Below, piece by piece: positions 8,719 through 17,222 of a stretch of 64,000 nt of DNA. Each line of letters opens with the position of its first letter. The first letter of the stretch is position 1. A program made the translations under genes and the position numbers. This DNA comes from CAYRFF01 sp964436125 (lineage in GTDB: Bacteria; Bacteroidota; Bacteroidia; Chitinophagales; Saprospiraceae): assembly GCA_964436125.1 (NCBI GenBank), contig CAYTBT010000008.1, forward strand, positions 1 to 64,000, read 5' to 3'. Below the pieces are notes generated by a model. It was not told the origin of the DNA. It did no database searches and saw only the letters and a program-made list of their open reading frames with translations.

Positions 8719-9902
8719 TCTTGCCACGCCTCTTTCATCGCTTCCGGATTATCATCGGCTGTCTGCATATTGGCAATTGATGATTCCGTATAAGCTGACA
8801 CCGATAAAATTATCCCAAATGCCAAGCAGGTAAATACCATCGAGGTTCCTCCCATGCTTACTACAGGAAGTGTTAATCCTGTTACCGGCATTAAGTCAAT
8901 TGATACAGCTATATTGAGAAAAGCTTGAAAAATAATTCCAAAGCATAGTCCATAAGCGACCAGGACACCGAATTTCCGCTTGCATCTATTGATCAAGCGT
9001 GTTACTCGATACAAGAGCAGCAAGTATATCCCCATTATCACTACTCCTCCTACTATGCCGTACTCTTCGCAGATAATCGCATATATAAAATCACTGTAAG
9101 GAGATGGCAGGAAATTTCTCTGTGTACTATTTCCCGGTCCTACCCCAAACAAGCCCCCATCGGCAATCGCTATCTTGGCTTGTGTTATCTGGTAGCCATC
9201 ATTATTGGTAAAAAAGTGCTGTAACCGGTTAATCCATGTCTCGGACCGGATAAAATCAGGATAGAAATTACCCAGAACAAAAAGCCCAATAATCAACAGG
9301 ATTATAATGAAGAAGGTACCTCCCAAGTACCGGATATTCACCTTTCCCATAAATAATACGACAAGAGCTGTCACAAATAACATCGCGGCTGTTGACAGAT
9401 TCATCGGAGCAATAAATAGGCAGATACCACCTATTAAAAGCAAGAGCTTCCAAAACTTATTTACCTCGTCTTTCACATAATTCTGTATTGACAACATCCT
9501 TGCGAGCATCAATATCAGAGCGAGCTTCCCAAAATCCGATGTCTGAAACGTTAAACCTATTCCCGGTATTCTTATCCAGCGCCTTGCAGAGTTTATCTCA
9601 ACACCAGCTACTAGAGTGACTATAAGCAATCCTACAGCAAGCACGTACAAGTACGGTGCGAGCTGCAAGTAGTACTGATATGGAATCCGATGTGCACCAT
9701 AAGCAATTACGAGCCCGACAATGACAAAGATTAGCTGTTTCAGCAGATAATATTCAGTCGAATGTCCACCCATACGATAGGTCATAGTACCACTAGCACT
9801 ATACACTGCCAGCAAGCTAGCAAAGCAGAGCAAGAACAAGATGAACCAAATCACCTTATCGCCTCTCAACTGATTATATAGTGTACGTATCCCTTTCTGC
9901 AT
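8715..9902 (-). CDS. ftsW: Lipid II polymerase / division protein FtsW
   Basis: This 395-residue SEDS-family protein has about ten predicted membrane helices. Family landmarks are SARRWIRIPGIGLTFQTSDFGKLALI in the central part, GYQITQAKIAIADGGLFGVGPGNS in the large extracellular loop, and PVTGLTLPVVSMGGTSM near the C-terminus. SEDS proteins polymerise lipid II glycan chains together with a class B PBP, here encoded by ftsI in the same cluster. Its context (dcw cluster) argues for FtsW rather than the elongation paralogue RodA. It lies 38 nt after mraY; in most Bacteroidota murD lies between these two genes. Confidence 0.95.
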   Translation of the reverse strand: MQKGIRTLYNQLRGDKVIWFILFLLCFASLLAVYSASGTMTYRMGGHSTEYYLLKQLIFVIVGLVIAYGAHRIPYQYYLQLAPYLYVLAVGLLIVTLVAGVEINSARRWIRIPGIGLTFQTSDFGKLALILMLARMLSIQNYVKDEVNKFWKLLLLIGGICLFIAPMNLSTAAMLFVTALVVLFMGKVNIRYLGGTFFIIILLIIGLFVLGNFYPDFIRSETWINRLQHFFTNNDGYQITQAKIAIADGGLFGVGPGNSTQRNFLPSPYSDFIYAIICEEYGIVGGVVIMGIYLLLLYRVTRLINRCKRKFGVLVAYGLCFGIIFQAFLNIAVSIDLMPVTGLTLPVVSMGGTSMVFTCLAFGIILSVSAYTESSIANMQTADDNPEAMKEAWQE

Positions 9903-9940
9903 TTTGCTTTACCGTATTTTGAATATTATTCTTAATTGCT

Positions 9941-11173
9941 TTATCGTATTTTTAACATTACAATAGTCATTACTGCCAGCATAATACCGACAATCCAGAA
10001 GCGCGTAACGATCTTGGACTCATGCATCCCCAATTTCTGAAAATGATGATGCAGAGGAGCCATTTTAAAGACTCGCTTGCCCTTCCCATATTTTTTCTTA
10101 GTGTACTTGAAATAGGCTACCTGTATAATTACAGAGAGGTTTTCGACAAGGAATATTCCGCAGAGGACAGGTATATACAATTCTTTCCTCGATACAATTG
10201 CCAGAGCTGCTATAATGCCCCCCAGGGTCAATGACCCGGTATCTCCCATAAAGATCTTGGCCGGATAGGAATTATACCATAAAAATCCGATGCAAGCCCC
10301 CATAAAACAGGCGGAGAAGACAAGTAATTCACCGACATTGGGTATATAGAAGATATTGAGATAGTCTGCGATAATAGTATTTCCTGAGAGATACGCGAGT
10401 ACCCCGAGCGTTCCACCGATAATCGCTGACACTCCGGTTGCCAGTCCATCCAATCCATCCGTCAGATTGGAGGCATTGGAGACGGCGGTAACTATGAAGA
10501 TTACCAGTGGTAGAAAAATTATCCACACCAAATTATCGGCATTATCGCCGAGGAAACCGATGATATCTGCATAATCGAGCTTATTTCCTTTTAAGAATGG
10601 GACATTGGTCAGTGTTGTCTTCACTTCTACATAGCCTTCAGTAGGAGATTGTCTTATAATCTCATAACCATGTGCTATGGCTTCGTCATAACTCATTCTC
10701 AAGGTAATATCTTGATGATACAACATAACAAGTCCGACTATCAAGCCGAGAACAACTTGTCCGAGAATCTTAAACTTCCCCTTCAAGCCTTCTTTGTTCT
10801 TACGGAAGACTTTAATGTAATCATCTATAAAACCGATTGCTCCCATCCACACTGTACAGATGAGCATAAGTATCACGTAGATATTGCTCAAGTCAGCAAG
10901 GAGGAGACAAGGCACTAGTATTGAGAGGATGATGATGATACCGCCCATCGTAGGCGTACCTTCTTTTTCATTCTGTCCTTCAAGTCCCAGTTCTCTTATC
11001 GTTTCACCTATTAATTGCCTTTTCAGGTAACGTATTATGCGTTTACCGACTAGCATTGACATAATCAATGAAAGCACGATTGCCAGACCTGCCCTGAATG
11101 ATAGGTACTGGAACAAACCAGCTCCCGGCAAACTATATTGGCTCTGTAATAGATCAAATAATTGATAAAGCAT
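9941..11173 (-). CDS. mraY: Phospho-N-acetylmuramoyl-pentapeptide transferase MraY
   Basis: MraY moves phospho-MurNAc-pentapeptide to undecaprenyl phosphate, making lipid I. The 410-residue polytopic protein contains the GTPTMGG signature, the catalytic DDYIKV (Asp-Asp) loop, the NLTDGLDGLA motif and the MAPLHHHFQKLG histidine motif near the C-terminus. The length exceeds the 360 residues of E. coli MraY because of a loop of about 50 residues between helices in the middle, as in other Bacteroidota. ATG start at 11173. A 127-nt structured gap separates it from murE upstream. Confidence 0.97.
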   Translation of the reverse strand: MLYQLFDLLQSQYSLPGAGLFQYLSFRAGLAIVLSLIMSMLVGKRIIRYLKRQLIGETIRELGLEGQNEKEGTPTMGGIIIILSILVPCLLLADLSNIYVILMLICTVWMGAIGFIDDYIKVFRKNKEGLKGKFKILGQVVLGLIVGLVMLYHQDITLRMSYDEAIAHGYEIIRQSPTEGYVEVKTTLTNVPFLKGNKLDYADIIGFLGDNADNLVWIIFLPLVIFIVTAVSNASNLTDGLDGLATGVSAIIGGTLGVLAYLSGNTIIADYLNIFYIPNVGELLVFSACFMGACIGFLWYNSYPAKIFMGDTGSLTLGGIIAALAIVSRKELYIPVLCGIFLVENLSVIIQVAYFKYTKKKYGKGKRVFKMAPLHHHFQKLGMHESKIVTRFWIVGIMLAVMTIVMLKIR

Positions 11174-11175
11174 AC

Positions 11176-11213
11176 GCTGCTACTGTCATTTTTAATAAAA
11201 AACAGTATGCAGC
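11176..11213. other. Hairpin in the murE-mraY gap
   Basis: The arm GCTGCTACTGT at 11176-11186 pairs with ACAGTATGCAGC at 11202-11213, with one bulged base. The loop holds A/T runs. The gap 11174-11300 is the only one above 100 nt inside the dcw cluster, and a second GCAGC/GCTGC pair lies further upstream. It could be an attenuator or an RNA-processing site; this is inference. Confidence 0.4.
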
Positions 11214-11300
11214 AGGTGAGACTTGACAGTTTCCAACCATTGCTCAAGCATACCCGCTGCAACTGTTAAACCAACCTAAATTTGATTATAGAACCAAACC

Positions 11301-12767
11301 TCATAATACAAAGAGCACTTCTTTAAGCACCCCTTTATCGTCAAAGGGATTCTTCACCCCTTGGATTTCTTGATACTTCTCATGACCTTTCCCGGCTATC
11401 AAGATGATGTCATTTTCTCGTGCGAGCATCGAGGCCATTTTTATGGCTTCTTTCCTGTCAACTTGCCGCATCAAGTTCTTTCCATCATCCACGCCTTTCA
11501 TCATATCATCAATAATGGCATCGGGGTCCTCCGAGCGCGGATTATCACTGGTCAGGATAACAATATCGCTGTTTTTGACTGCGATTTTTGCCATCTCGGG
11601 GCGTTTACGGACATCTCTGTCTCCACCACACCCGACGACTGTAATGATCCGTTGTCCGGATTTGCGTAAGCTTAATAAACTCCGCAAGACATTTTCAAGT
11701 GCATCAGGGGTATGTGCATAATCCACAATTCCGGCTATTCCGGTCTCGGGGTTAAGCACATAATCAAATCTCCCTTCGGCTCCTTGAAGGCCGGACATCA
11801 CTTGAAGCGCTTCCACTGGATTGTGACCCAATTCAACGGCTGTGGCATACACGGCAAGAAAATTATATGCATTAAATTTTCCCACCAATCTACAGTGTAC
11901 GTCATGCCCATTGATATCCAGGTGAAGCCCCTCAATGCTATTATCCAGAACCTTTCCTTTATAATCCGCCATTTTATTCAAGGCGTATGTTTTCACGTCT
12001 GCCGCGGTATTCTGTACCATTATCCGGCCGTGAGAATCGTCGATATTGACAATCGCTACGGCATCTTCCGGCAGATGATCAAACAGGATTTTCTTTGCTT
12101 TGATATAAGCAGCAAAGGTTCCATGATAATCAAGGTGATCATGCGTTATATTGGTAAATATGCCTGCTTTCCACTTCAGTCCATGCGTCCGTTTCTGATG
12201 GAGTGCATGTGAACTCACCTCCATAAAGGCATGAGTGCAATTTTCATCCACCATCTGTCGCAAGAGTCTATTCAAGCTCAGAGGATCTGGCGTTGTATGG
12301 CTCGACTCGAGAATCTTATCTCCTATCCTATTGTGAATAGTGGATAATAAACCCGCTTTAAAACCGAGCGACTTAAAGGTCTTGTACAACAAGGTGGCGA
12401 CAGTTGTCTTGCCATTGGTCCCGGTTACACCGACCAGCTGTAAGTATTCCGAGGGATTCCCGTAATAATTACATGCCATCCTGCTTATTGCTTGCCTGCT
12501 GTCTTCAACTTTAACATAGCTAATTCCCTTCTCGGGGGTAATTCCATCATGCTCATAAACAATGACGGAAGCACCATTTCCAATCGCTTGCTGAATAAAG
12601 TCGTGACCATCAACTGAGTATCCTGATATCGCGATAAAGACATCATTCTCAGTAACCTTCTTAGAATCTGTACGGAGAGATTGAAAGGACTGATTCTGTG
12701 ACCCGTCAATCATTTCAACTGCCACTCCATCCAGTAATTCTATAAGGTTAAGGGCATATCTACTCAT
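11301..12767 (-). CDS. murE: UDP-MurNAc-tripeptide synthetase MurE (meso-DAP type)
   Basis: MurE is the cytoplasmic ATP-dependent ligase that adds the third amino acid of the peptidoglycan stem peptide. The 488-residue protein has the ATP loop GTNGKTT at 116-122, the carbamylated-lysine region, and the DNPR motif at 408-411. The DNPR motif is established as the mark of meso-diaminopimelate specificity, which agrees with dapF elsewhere in this window. GKGHEKYQ near residue 458 is also diagnostic. ATG start at 12767. It is the only amino-acid-adding Mur ligase found in this dcw cluster. Confidence 0.97.
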   Translation of the reverse strand: MSRYALNLIELLDGVAVEMIDGSQNQSFQSLRTDSKKVTENDVFIAISGYSVDGHDFIQQAIGNGASVIVYEHDGITPEKGISYVKVEDSRQAISRMACNYYGNPSEYLQLVGVTGTNGKTTVATLLYKTFKSLGFKAGLLSTIHNRIGDKILESSHTTPDPLSLNRLLRQMVDENCTHAFMEVSSHALHQKRTHGLKWKAGIFTNITHDHLDYHGTFAAYIKAKKILFDHLPEDAVAIVNIDDSHGRIMVQNTAADVKTYALNKMADYKGKVLDNSIEGLHLDINGHDVHCRLVGKFNAYNFLAVYATAVELGHNPVEALQVMSGLQGAEGRFDYVLNPETGIAGIVDYAHTPDALENVLRSLLSLRKSGQRIITVVGCGGDRDVRKRPEMAKIAVKNSDIVILTSDNPRSEDPDAIIDDMMKGVDDGKNLMRQVDRKEAIKMASMLARENDIILIAGKGHEKYQEIQGVKNPFDDKGVLKEVLFVL

Positions 12768-12782
12768 TATTTCAATGAACGT

Positions 12783-14891
12783 TTATCCTAATGTTAATTC
12801 TATTTCTTGTCCTACGTTGTCCGTCCCCGGTGCAATAGATTGTAAGATTACCTTTCCCGTTCCCTTAAAACTCACCTCAAGATTCATATTCTCAAGGAGG
12901 AAAAGTGCATCTTTCAATGCCATGCCCCGTACATCGGGCACCGTAGTATCACTCACATCAATTGATTGAATAATCAAGGTATCACCTCCATCTGTCTCCA
13001 CATCAACCCACTCCGCATCCTTATGCTCGGTAATATTCACATCAAGAGCTGTATATAATTTCTTTACATCATCCAAGGCCCCCGTCATCTCAGGGATAAC
13101 CATTGTCGTATCGATAGACGCACTTGCAACGTCAAAATCCATCAAGGAAGCGTAGCTTTTATCAGCTATTTCCCTGAACACCGGTCCGGCTACTGAGCTC
13201 CCATAGTATCCATTTTTCTTGGGATCGTAAATAACCACAGCCACTGAATACTTAGGTTGTTCTGCAGGGAAATATCCTATAAAGGAAGCTTGGTAAATCT
13301 TCCTTCCACCGGCTCCCGTAGAGAGATTGGCTGTTCCGGTTTTTCCTGCAAATGTGTAATCATCCGTCCTCAATCGAGAAGCTGTTCCCCGGAGCACCAC
13401 GCCCTCGAGCAAGGTCCTGATTTTTTGGATGCTTTCCTCGGATGCGATTCTGTCTTTCAATACCGTGGGTATAAACCGTCGTTTCACCTTTCCATCCTTC
13501 ATGATGGCATCCACCAGATAGGGCTTCAACATTTTCCCATCATTGGCAATTGCATTATAAAAGGTCAAGAGTTGCAGTGGCGTGATGGCTAGCTCATAGC
13601 CCATTGCCATCCATGGCACTGTCGTACAACTCCAATTATTTTTTTGCTTCTTCTCATAATCCTTTATATACGGATCCGCTTCACCGACAATCTTAATACC
13701 GGTCTTTTTATTGAGCCTAAACTCGCGGAGCTGATCGATAAATTCTTTTTCATTATCCGCAAAATATTCCAGCGCAAGCCTGATCATCCCCACATTGGAG
13801 GAAATCTCAAATGCATGTTGAGCTGTCGTCATAGGCACAGCATGTCCGGAGGCATCATGTACATCTTCATTACACACGCGGATATAGCCTTGGCTTATAT
13901 CCAGCATTTCTTCCGGGTTGTAATAACCTTGCTCCATCAAGGCCAGCATAAAAGCCGTTTTAAAGGTTGAGCCGGGTGCTGTCGCCGTCCCTACCGCATG
14001 ATTATATATCTCATCATAACTTCCATCGCTTGTCTTTGTAAGATTGGCGATAGCTTTAATTTTGCCCGTTTCTACCTCCATAACAACTGCAGACCCATAT
14101 TCTGCATCGTGTTTTATCAGTTGTTTCAACAGAGCATGTTCCGTCACGTCTTGCATATTGACGTCAATCGTCGTCCTGATATCATTACCTCTTTCCGGTT
14201 TTACATCAGTAACATCACTGACCGGTATCCAATCCCCCATTCCCACATTCTGCATCAATCGCTTTCCTTCTTCACCGGACAATACTTCATCATAACTTAG
14301 TTCAAGGCCTATCTTCTCGGCATTCTGTCTCGATAAACCCAGCGTTCTGCTCGCGAGAAAACCGAATGGCTTAACCCGCTTAGATTCTCTTTCAATGATA
14401 AGCCCACCGCTATTCTGTCCACGACGTAGAATCGGAAACTTCCTGATTCGCTTCATCTCTTCATAGGTAGCGTCCCGCTTCAGGAGCACATATCTATTTC
14501 CGGCCTTTGCTTTTCGCTTACGCAAAAGAAAGTTCTTGTATTCCTGAACAGACTTGGAGGGATTTACATAGCGCGATAATAGTATTGCCAGTGAATCCAC
14601 TCCGGCATAAAAGGCCTTGTCCGTCAATCCACCTGCGCGGAAATCCATCCTAATATCAAAATATTGTATAGAAGTTGCAAGCAGGCTCCCATCATCTGAA
14701 AGGATATTGCCTCGTTCTGCTTCAATGGGCTGATAACCGACATAAAGACTGTCCTTCATTGCTATCCACTTATCACTTTCAAATACCGCTATCGTCGATA
14801 TCTTATACACCACGAGAAGTGAAAAGCAGAGGAATACAAGCATTATTATCAATGCCCGTATAAAAACAGCGTTATGTTGATCCTTTGCCAT
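12783..14891 (-). CDS. ftsI: Division transpeptidase FtsI (class B PBP) with PASTA domain
   Basis: This 702-residue penicillin-binding protein crosslinks septal peptidoglycan in the periplasm. It has an N-terminal membrane helix (about 12-30), a PBP dimerisation region (about 50-220), and a transpeptidase domain with the three active-site motifs: STFK at 308-311, SSN at 364-366 and KTG at 517-519. A PASTA domain lies at roughly 645-702 (VPDVRGMALKDALFLLENM), with a weaker PASTA-like stretch before it. C-terminal PASTA domains make it SpoVD/Pbp2x-like rather than E. coli-like, as is common in Bacteroidota. ATG start at 14891, 6 nt after ftsL. Confidence 0.96.
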   Translation of the reverse strand: MAKDQHNAVFIRALIIMLVFLCFSLLVVYKISTIAVFESDKWIAMKDSLYVGYQPIEAERGNILSDDGSLLATSIQYFDIRMDFRAGGLTDKAFYAGVDSLAILLSRYVNPSKSVQEYKNFLLRKRKAKAGNRYVLLKRDATYEEMKRIRKFPILRRGQNSGGLIIERESKRVKPFGFLASRTLGLSRQNAEKIGLELSYDEVLSGEEGKRLMQNVGMGDWIPVSDVTDVKPERGNDIRTTIDVNMQDVTEHALLKQLIKHDAEYGSAVVMEVETGKIKAIANLTKTSDGSYDEIYNHAVGTATAPGSTFKTAFMLALMEQGYYNPEEMLDISQGYIRVCNEDVHDASGHAVPMTTAQHAFEISSNVGMIRLALEYFADNEKEFIDQLREFRLNKKTGIKIVGEADPYIKDYEKKQKNNWSCTTVPWMAMGYELAITPLQLLTFYNAIANDGKMLKPYLVDAIMKDGKVKRRFIPTVLKDRIASEESIQKIRTLLEGVVLRGTASRLRTDDYTFAGKTGTANLSTGAGGRKIYQASFIGYFPAEQPKYSVAVVIYDPKKNGYYGSSVAGPVFREIADKSYASLMDFDVASASIDTTMVIPEMTGALDDVKKLYTALDVNITEHKDAEWVDVETDGGDTLIIQSIDVSDTTVPDVRGMALKDALFLLENMNLEVSFKGTGKVILQSIAPGTDNVGQEIELTLG

Positions 14892-14897
14892 TGTTTT

Positions 14898-15224
14898 TTA
14901 TTCCTGATTCTTCTTTCCTCCTATTAATATCGGACGACTAGCTCCCCATTTCAAGCCCGACTCAGCTACCCTCTGTGCAATCTGCGATTGCGTTGTATTG
15001 TGCATTAATTCAGAATGTAGGCTCACATACTCCCATCGCAACTCTTTTACGTCTTGTTTCATATCGTGTATCTGTCTTATCTTCCGCTCTGCAAGATGTA
15101 CATTGAAGATATAAATCAACAAAAGCACAACGACAGTCGTCAGAAAAGGGAGCTGAGCAAACATCCGCCTCGCTTCCATTAATCTGAACCACAATGATTC
15201 CTTTTTCTTCTTCTCTGTATCCAT
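14898..15224 (-). CDS. ftsL: FtsL-like division protein
   Basis: This 108-residue bitopic protein has a charged N-terminus, one membrane helix near residues 25-43 (LPFLTTVVVLLLIYIFNV) and a short periplasmic heptad-like segment (IRQIHDMKQDVKELRWEY). Sequence identity in this family is very low; the assignment rests on size, topology and position between rsmH and ftsI. FtsL forms a coiled-coil complex with FtsB and FtsQ in the divisome. It has 3 and 6 nt gaps to its neighbours, so it is certainly cotranscribed. Confidence 0.85.
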   Translation of the reverse strand: MDTEKKKKESLWFRLMEARRMFAQLPFLTTVVVLLLIYIFNVHLAERKIRQIHDMKQDVKELRWEYVSLHSELMHNTTQSQIAQRVAESGLKWGASRPILIGGKKNQE

Positions 15225-15227
15225 TTT

Positions 15228-16118
15228 CTATATTTTTTTTCCAATCCTCATCTTGGCACTACGCGCTCGTGGATTGAACTTAATTTCTTCATCCGAAGGC
15301 CTTACAACCTTCTTATTTATGCTCTTGAATGGGCGTTCAAAGTGCCCGTACACATCTCTTTCATCTATCCCTCTTTCGCTTCCATTTTTCAAGAACCGCT
15401 TTACAATCCTGTCTTCAATGGAATGGTAAGAAAGTACTACTAGTCTCCCACCTTTCTCCATCAGCTCAGGCAAGGAATAAAGCATGTCTTTTAAAGCATT
15501 CATTTCATCGTTTACTTCGATCCGAATTGCCTGAAAAACTTGTGCGATATAACGCATCTTTTTCCCCACATAAAGGTTTTCCAGTATTGCCAGCAAGTCA
15601 TCAGCCGTATTAATACCACCATATCGACGTGCTTTCACAATTGCCTGTGCAAGTGTTCTTGCATTCCGCACTTCCCCATACCTGCTCAGCAATGATTGTA
15701 ATGCTTTGCTGTCATAAGTATTTAAAACCTGAATCGCAGTCAATTCGCGTTGCTTATCCATGCGCATATCCAGCTCGGCATCCTGCCGGAAAGTAAACCC
15801 CCTATCAAGCTCATCAATCTGAAAAGTTGATACGCCTAAATCAGCAAGTACACCTTTTAGTTTCCCGATTCCGAGATACTCAAGCCATTCAGCCAGGTAC
15901 CGAAAATTGGAAGGGACAAATGTCAATCGTTCATTCTCCGGAATCTGTCGTATCGCATCCGGATCCTGATCAAATGCTAACATCTTAGCATCTCGAGTTC
16001 TCCGCAGGAATTCAGACGTATGTCCACCACCGCCCATTGTCAAGTCAGCATACCAGCCTCCATCTTCTGTCAATAAGGCGTCGATTGACTCCTGCAATAA
16101 TACCGGTTGATGGTACAT
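15228..16118 (-). CDS. rsmH: 16S rRNA m4C1402 methyltransferase RsmH (MraW)
   Basis: RsmH methylates N4 of C1402 in 16S rRNA using SAM. The 296-residue protein shows the SAM loop LTMGGGGHTSEFL near residue 25, the LADLGVSTFQIDELDRGFTF segment and VVLSYHSIEDRIVKRFL near residue 228, all family signatures. The companion enzyme that 2'-O-methylates the same nucleotide, RsmI, is encoded at 24445-25116 in this window. The ATG at 16118 overlaps the mraZ stop by one base (TAATG), suggesting translational coupling. Confidence 0.97.
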   Translation of the reverse strand: MYHQPVLLQESIDALLTEDGGWYADLTMGGGGHTSEFLRRTRDAKMLAFDQDPDAIRQIPENERLTFVPSNFRYLAEWLEYLGIGKLKGVLADLGVSTFQIDELDRGFTFRQDAELDMRMDKQRELTAIQVLNTYDSKALQSLLSRYGEVRNARTLAQAIVKARRYGGINTADDLLAILENLYVGKKMRYIAQVFQAIRIEVNDEMNALKDMLYSLPELMEKGGRLVVLSYHSIEDRIVKRFLKNGSERGIDERDVYGHFERPFKSINKKVVRPSDEEIKFNPRARSAKMRIGKKI

Positions 16119-16579
16119 TACTCTTCTTCCTTTTCATCATTACCGCCCAGAACCTCTTCCGCTAGTTCGGATAAATCGTCCGGTTCTAGCTCAATCATTT
16201 TATCGTATTCTGCCGGTGACCATATCTCTATACGGTCATTCAATGGCGCGAGTATCGCATCTTTTTCAATGCCGGCAAATTCAAGTTGACGCTTGGACAG
16301 ATTAATCCTGTCCGCACTATCAAGCCCTACTGCACTTGCGCCACGTAAAAACGCACGCATAAATTCACGCTCTTTTTTCTTATACACATTCAGACCTTGA
16401 ATATCTTTTACGATTTCATCCCAAACATGCTTTTCATATAATACTAGACATTTCTCAAAACCGCGAGAGACGACGAAGTTATACACTCCCTTGCCGTCCA
16501 TTTGCCGGATAAGCTGGGTAGGCAGTCGCAAGCGACCTTTGCTATCTACTCGGCATTCATATTCTCCTAAAAATGGCAT
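16118..16579 (-). CDS. mraZ: Transcriptional regulator MraZ
   Basis: MraZ is an AbrB-like DNA-binding protein that represses the dcw operon in organisms where it has been studied. The 153-residue product carries two SpoVT/AbrB-type repeats; the first opens with FLGEYECRVDSKGRLRLP and the second contains the SADRINLSKRQLEFAGI equivalent of the same strand pattern. An acidic tail ends the protein. An in-frame GTG lies two codons upstream (16585), but the ATG at 16579 gives the conserved start. It is the first gene of the cluster and is preceded by repeats that look like its own operator. Confidence 0.94.
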   Translation of the reverse strand: MPFLGEYECRVDSKGRLRLPTQLIRQMDGKGVYNFVVSRGFEKCLVLYEKHVWDEIVKDIQGLNVYKKKEREFMRAFLRGASAVGLDSADRINLSKRQLEFAGIEKDAILAPLNDRIEIWSPAEYDKMIELEPDDLSELAEEVLGGNDEKEEE

Positions 16580-16607
16580 TTTCACGGTTTATTGATCTTT
16601 CTAGTGT

Positions 16608-16615
16608 CAAATTTA
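16608..16615 (-). promoter_or_regulatory. Putative -7 box of the dcw promoter
   Basis: On the minus strand TAAATTTG matches the Bacteroidota -7 consensus TAnnTTTG, 28 nt before the mraZ ATG. No clear -33 TTTG is found; the place where it should be is covered by the MraZ repeats. Confidence 0.5.
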
Positions 16616-16620
16616 TAACA

Positions 16621-16650
16621 TTGTTACACTTTTTCCCACTTATCTCCACT
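16621..16650 (-). promoter_or_regulatory. Three 10-bp direct repeats, likely MraZ operator
   Basis: The minus strand reads AGTGGAGATA, AGTGGGAAAA and AGTGTAACAA in tandem, in exact 10-bp register. This is the TGGGN-N5 repeat layout known for MraZ boxes in E. coli and Mycoplasma. It ends 42 nt upstream of the mraZ ATG, over the expected -33 region, consistent with autorepression. Confidence 0.7.
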
Positions 16651-17111
16651 ACATTGTCAGATAAATCTTAAATATTTTAATTTATTCTATATGTTTTTCA
16701 CATATACAGGATTTATCATCACTTTTTTGCGTATATATTAAAATCAAATGTAATATCAAAATCATAAACGAACACAAGTTCTACACAAATATGACATTTT
16801 TTCACACATTTATAAAATTTTAATATAATTGATCAATAATTTTTTCTACACATAGGCTTCTATCATATATATTATCTGCTGTATATAGGCGTTTAACATA
16901 TAAAGAATATCCTATACCATTAAGATTGGGCTCTTATGTCGCTTGGAAGGAACCAATTGAAGTTATTGTAAATATGTCCACAATCTCCACCATAAAACTT
17001 ACGCACTCTTCACTCATAAATACAGTAGTTCTCAGTCCCTATCCCCCGCCTTTCTCTCTAGAAGGAAAGGAGCTGATCTGTGTAAACCTATTTTAGGACG
17101 AGTCAAAACAT
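16651..17111. other. AT-rich non-coding gap upstream of mraZ
   Basis: This stretch is strongly AT-rich up to about 16,960 and has no supported reading frame. It has several loose TTTTCACAC/TTTTCTACACA words but no clear DnaA boxes. I see no further clear feature. Confidence 0.5.
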
Positions 17112-17190
17112 AGAAGAGAAAGCACATTTGAGCGAAAGCCGAGGAATCAGCGAGATTGACAGGAAGAGAAAGCATCATTTGAGCGAAAGC
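17112..17190. repeat. Two direct copies of a 28-bp unit carrying a motif variant
   Basis: The unit AGAGAAAGCACATTTGAGCG-AAAGC at 17116-17139 recurs with one inserted base at 17165-17190. Both contain CATTTGAGCGAAAGC, a form of the repeated 14-bp motif with changes in the middle. The second copy lies between TTGACAGG (17156-17163) and CCTGTCAG (17213-17220), which can pair just beyond the glycosyltransferase stop. Confidence 0.5.
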
Positions 17191-17222
17191 TTCATAAAAA
17201 GAGCAAGGAGAACCTGTCAGGG

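Noticed and set aside
16651..16960. Possible replication origin (AT-rich, DnaA-like words)
   Set aside because: No perfect TTATCCACA-type box was found and no origin-linked genes are nearby; AT-rich promoter sequence suffices.
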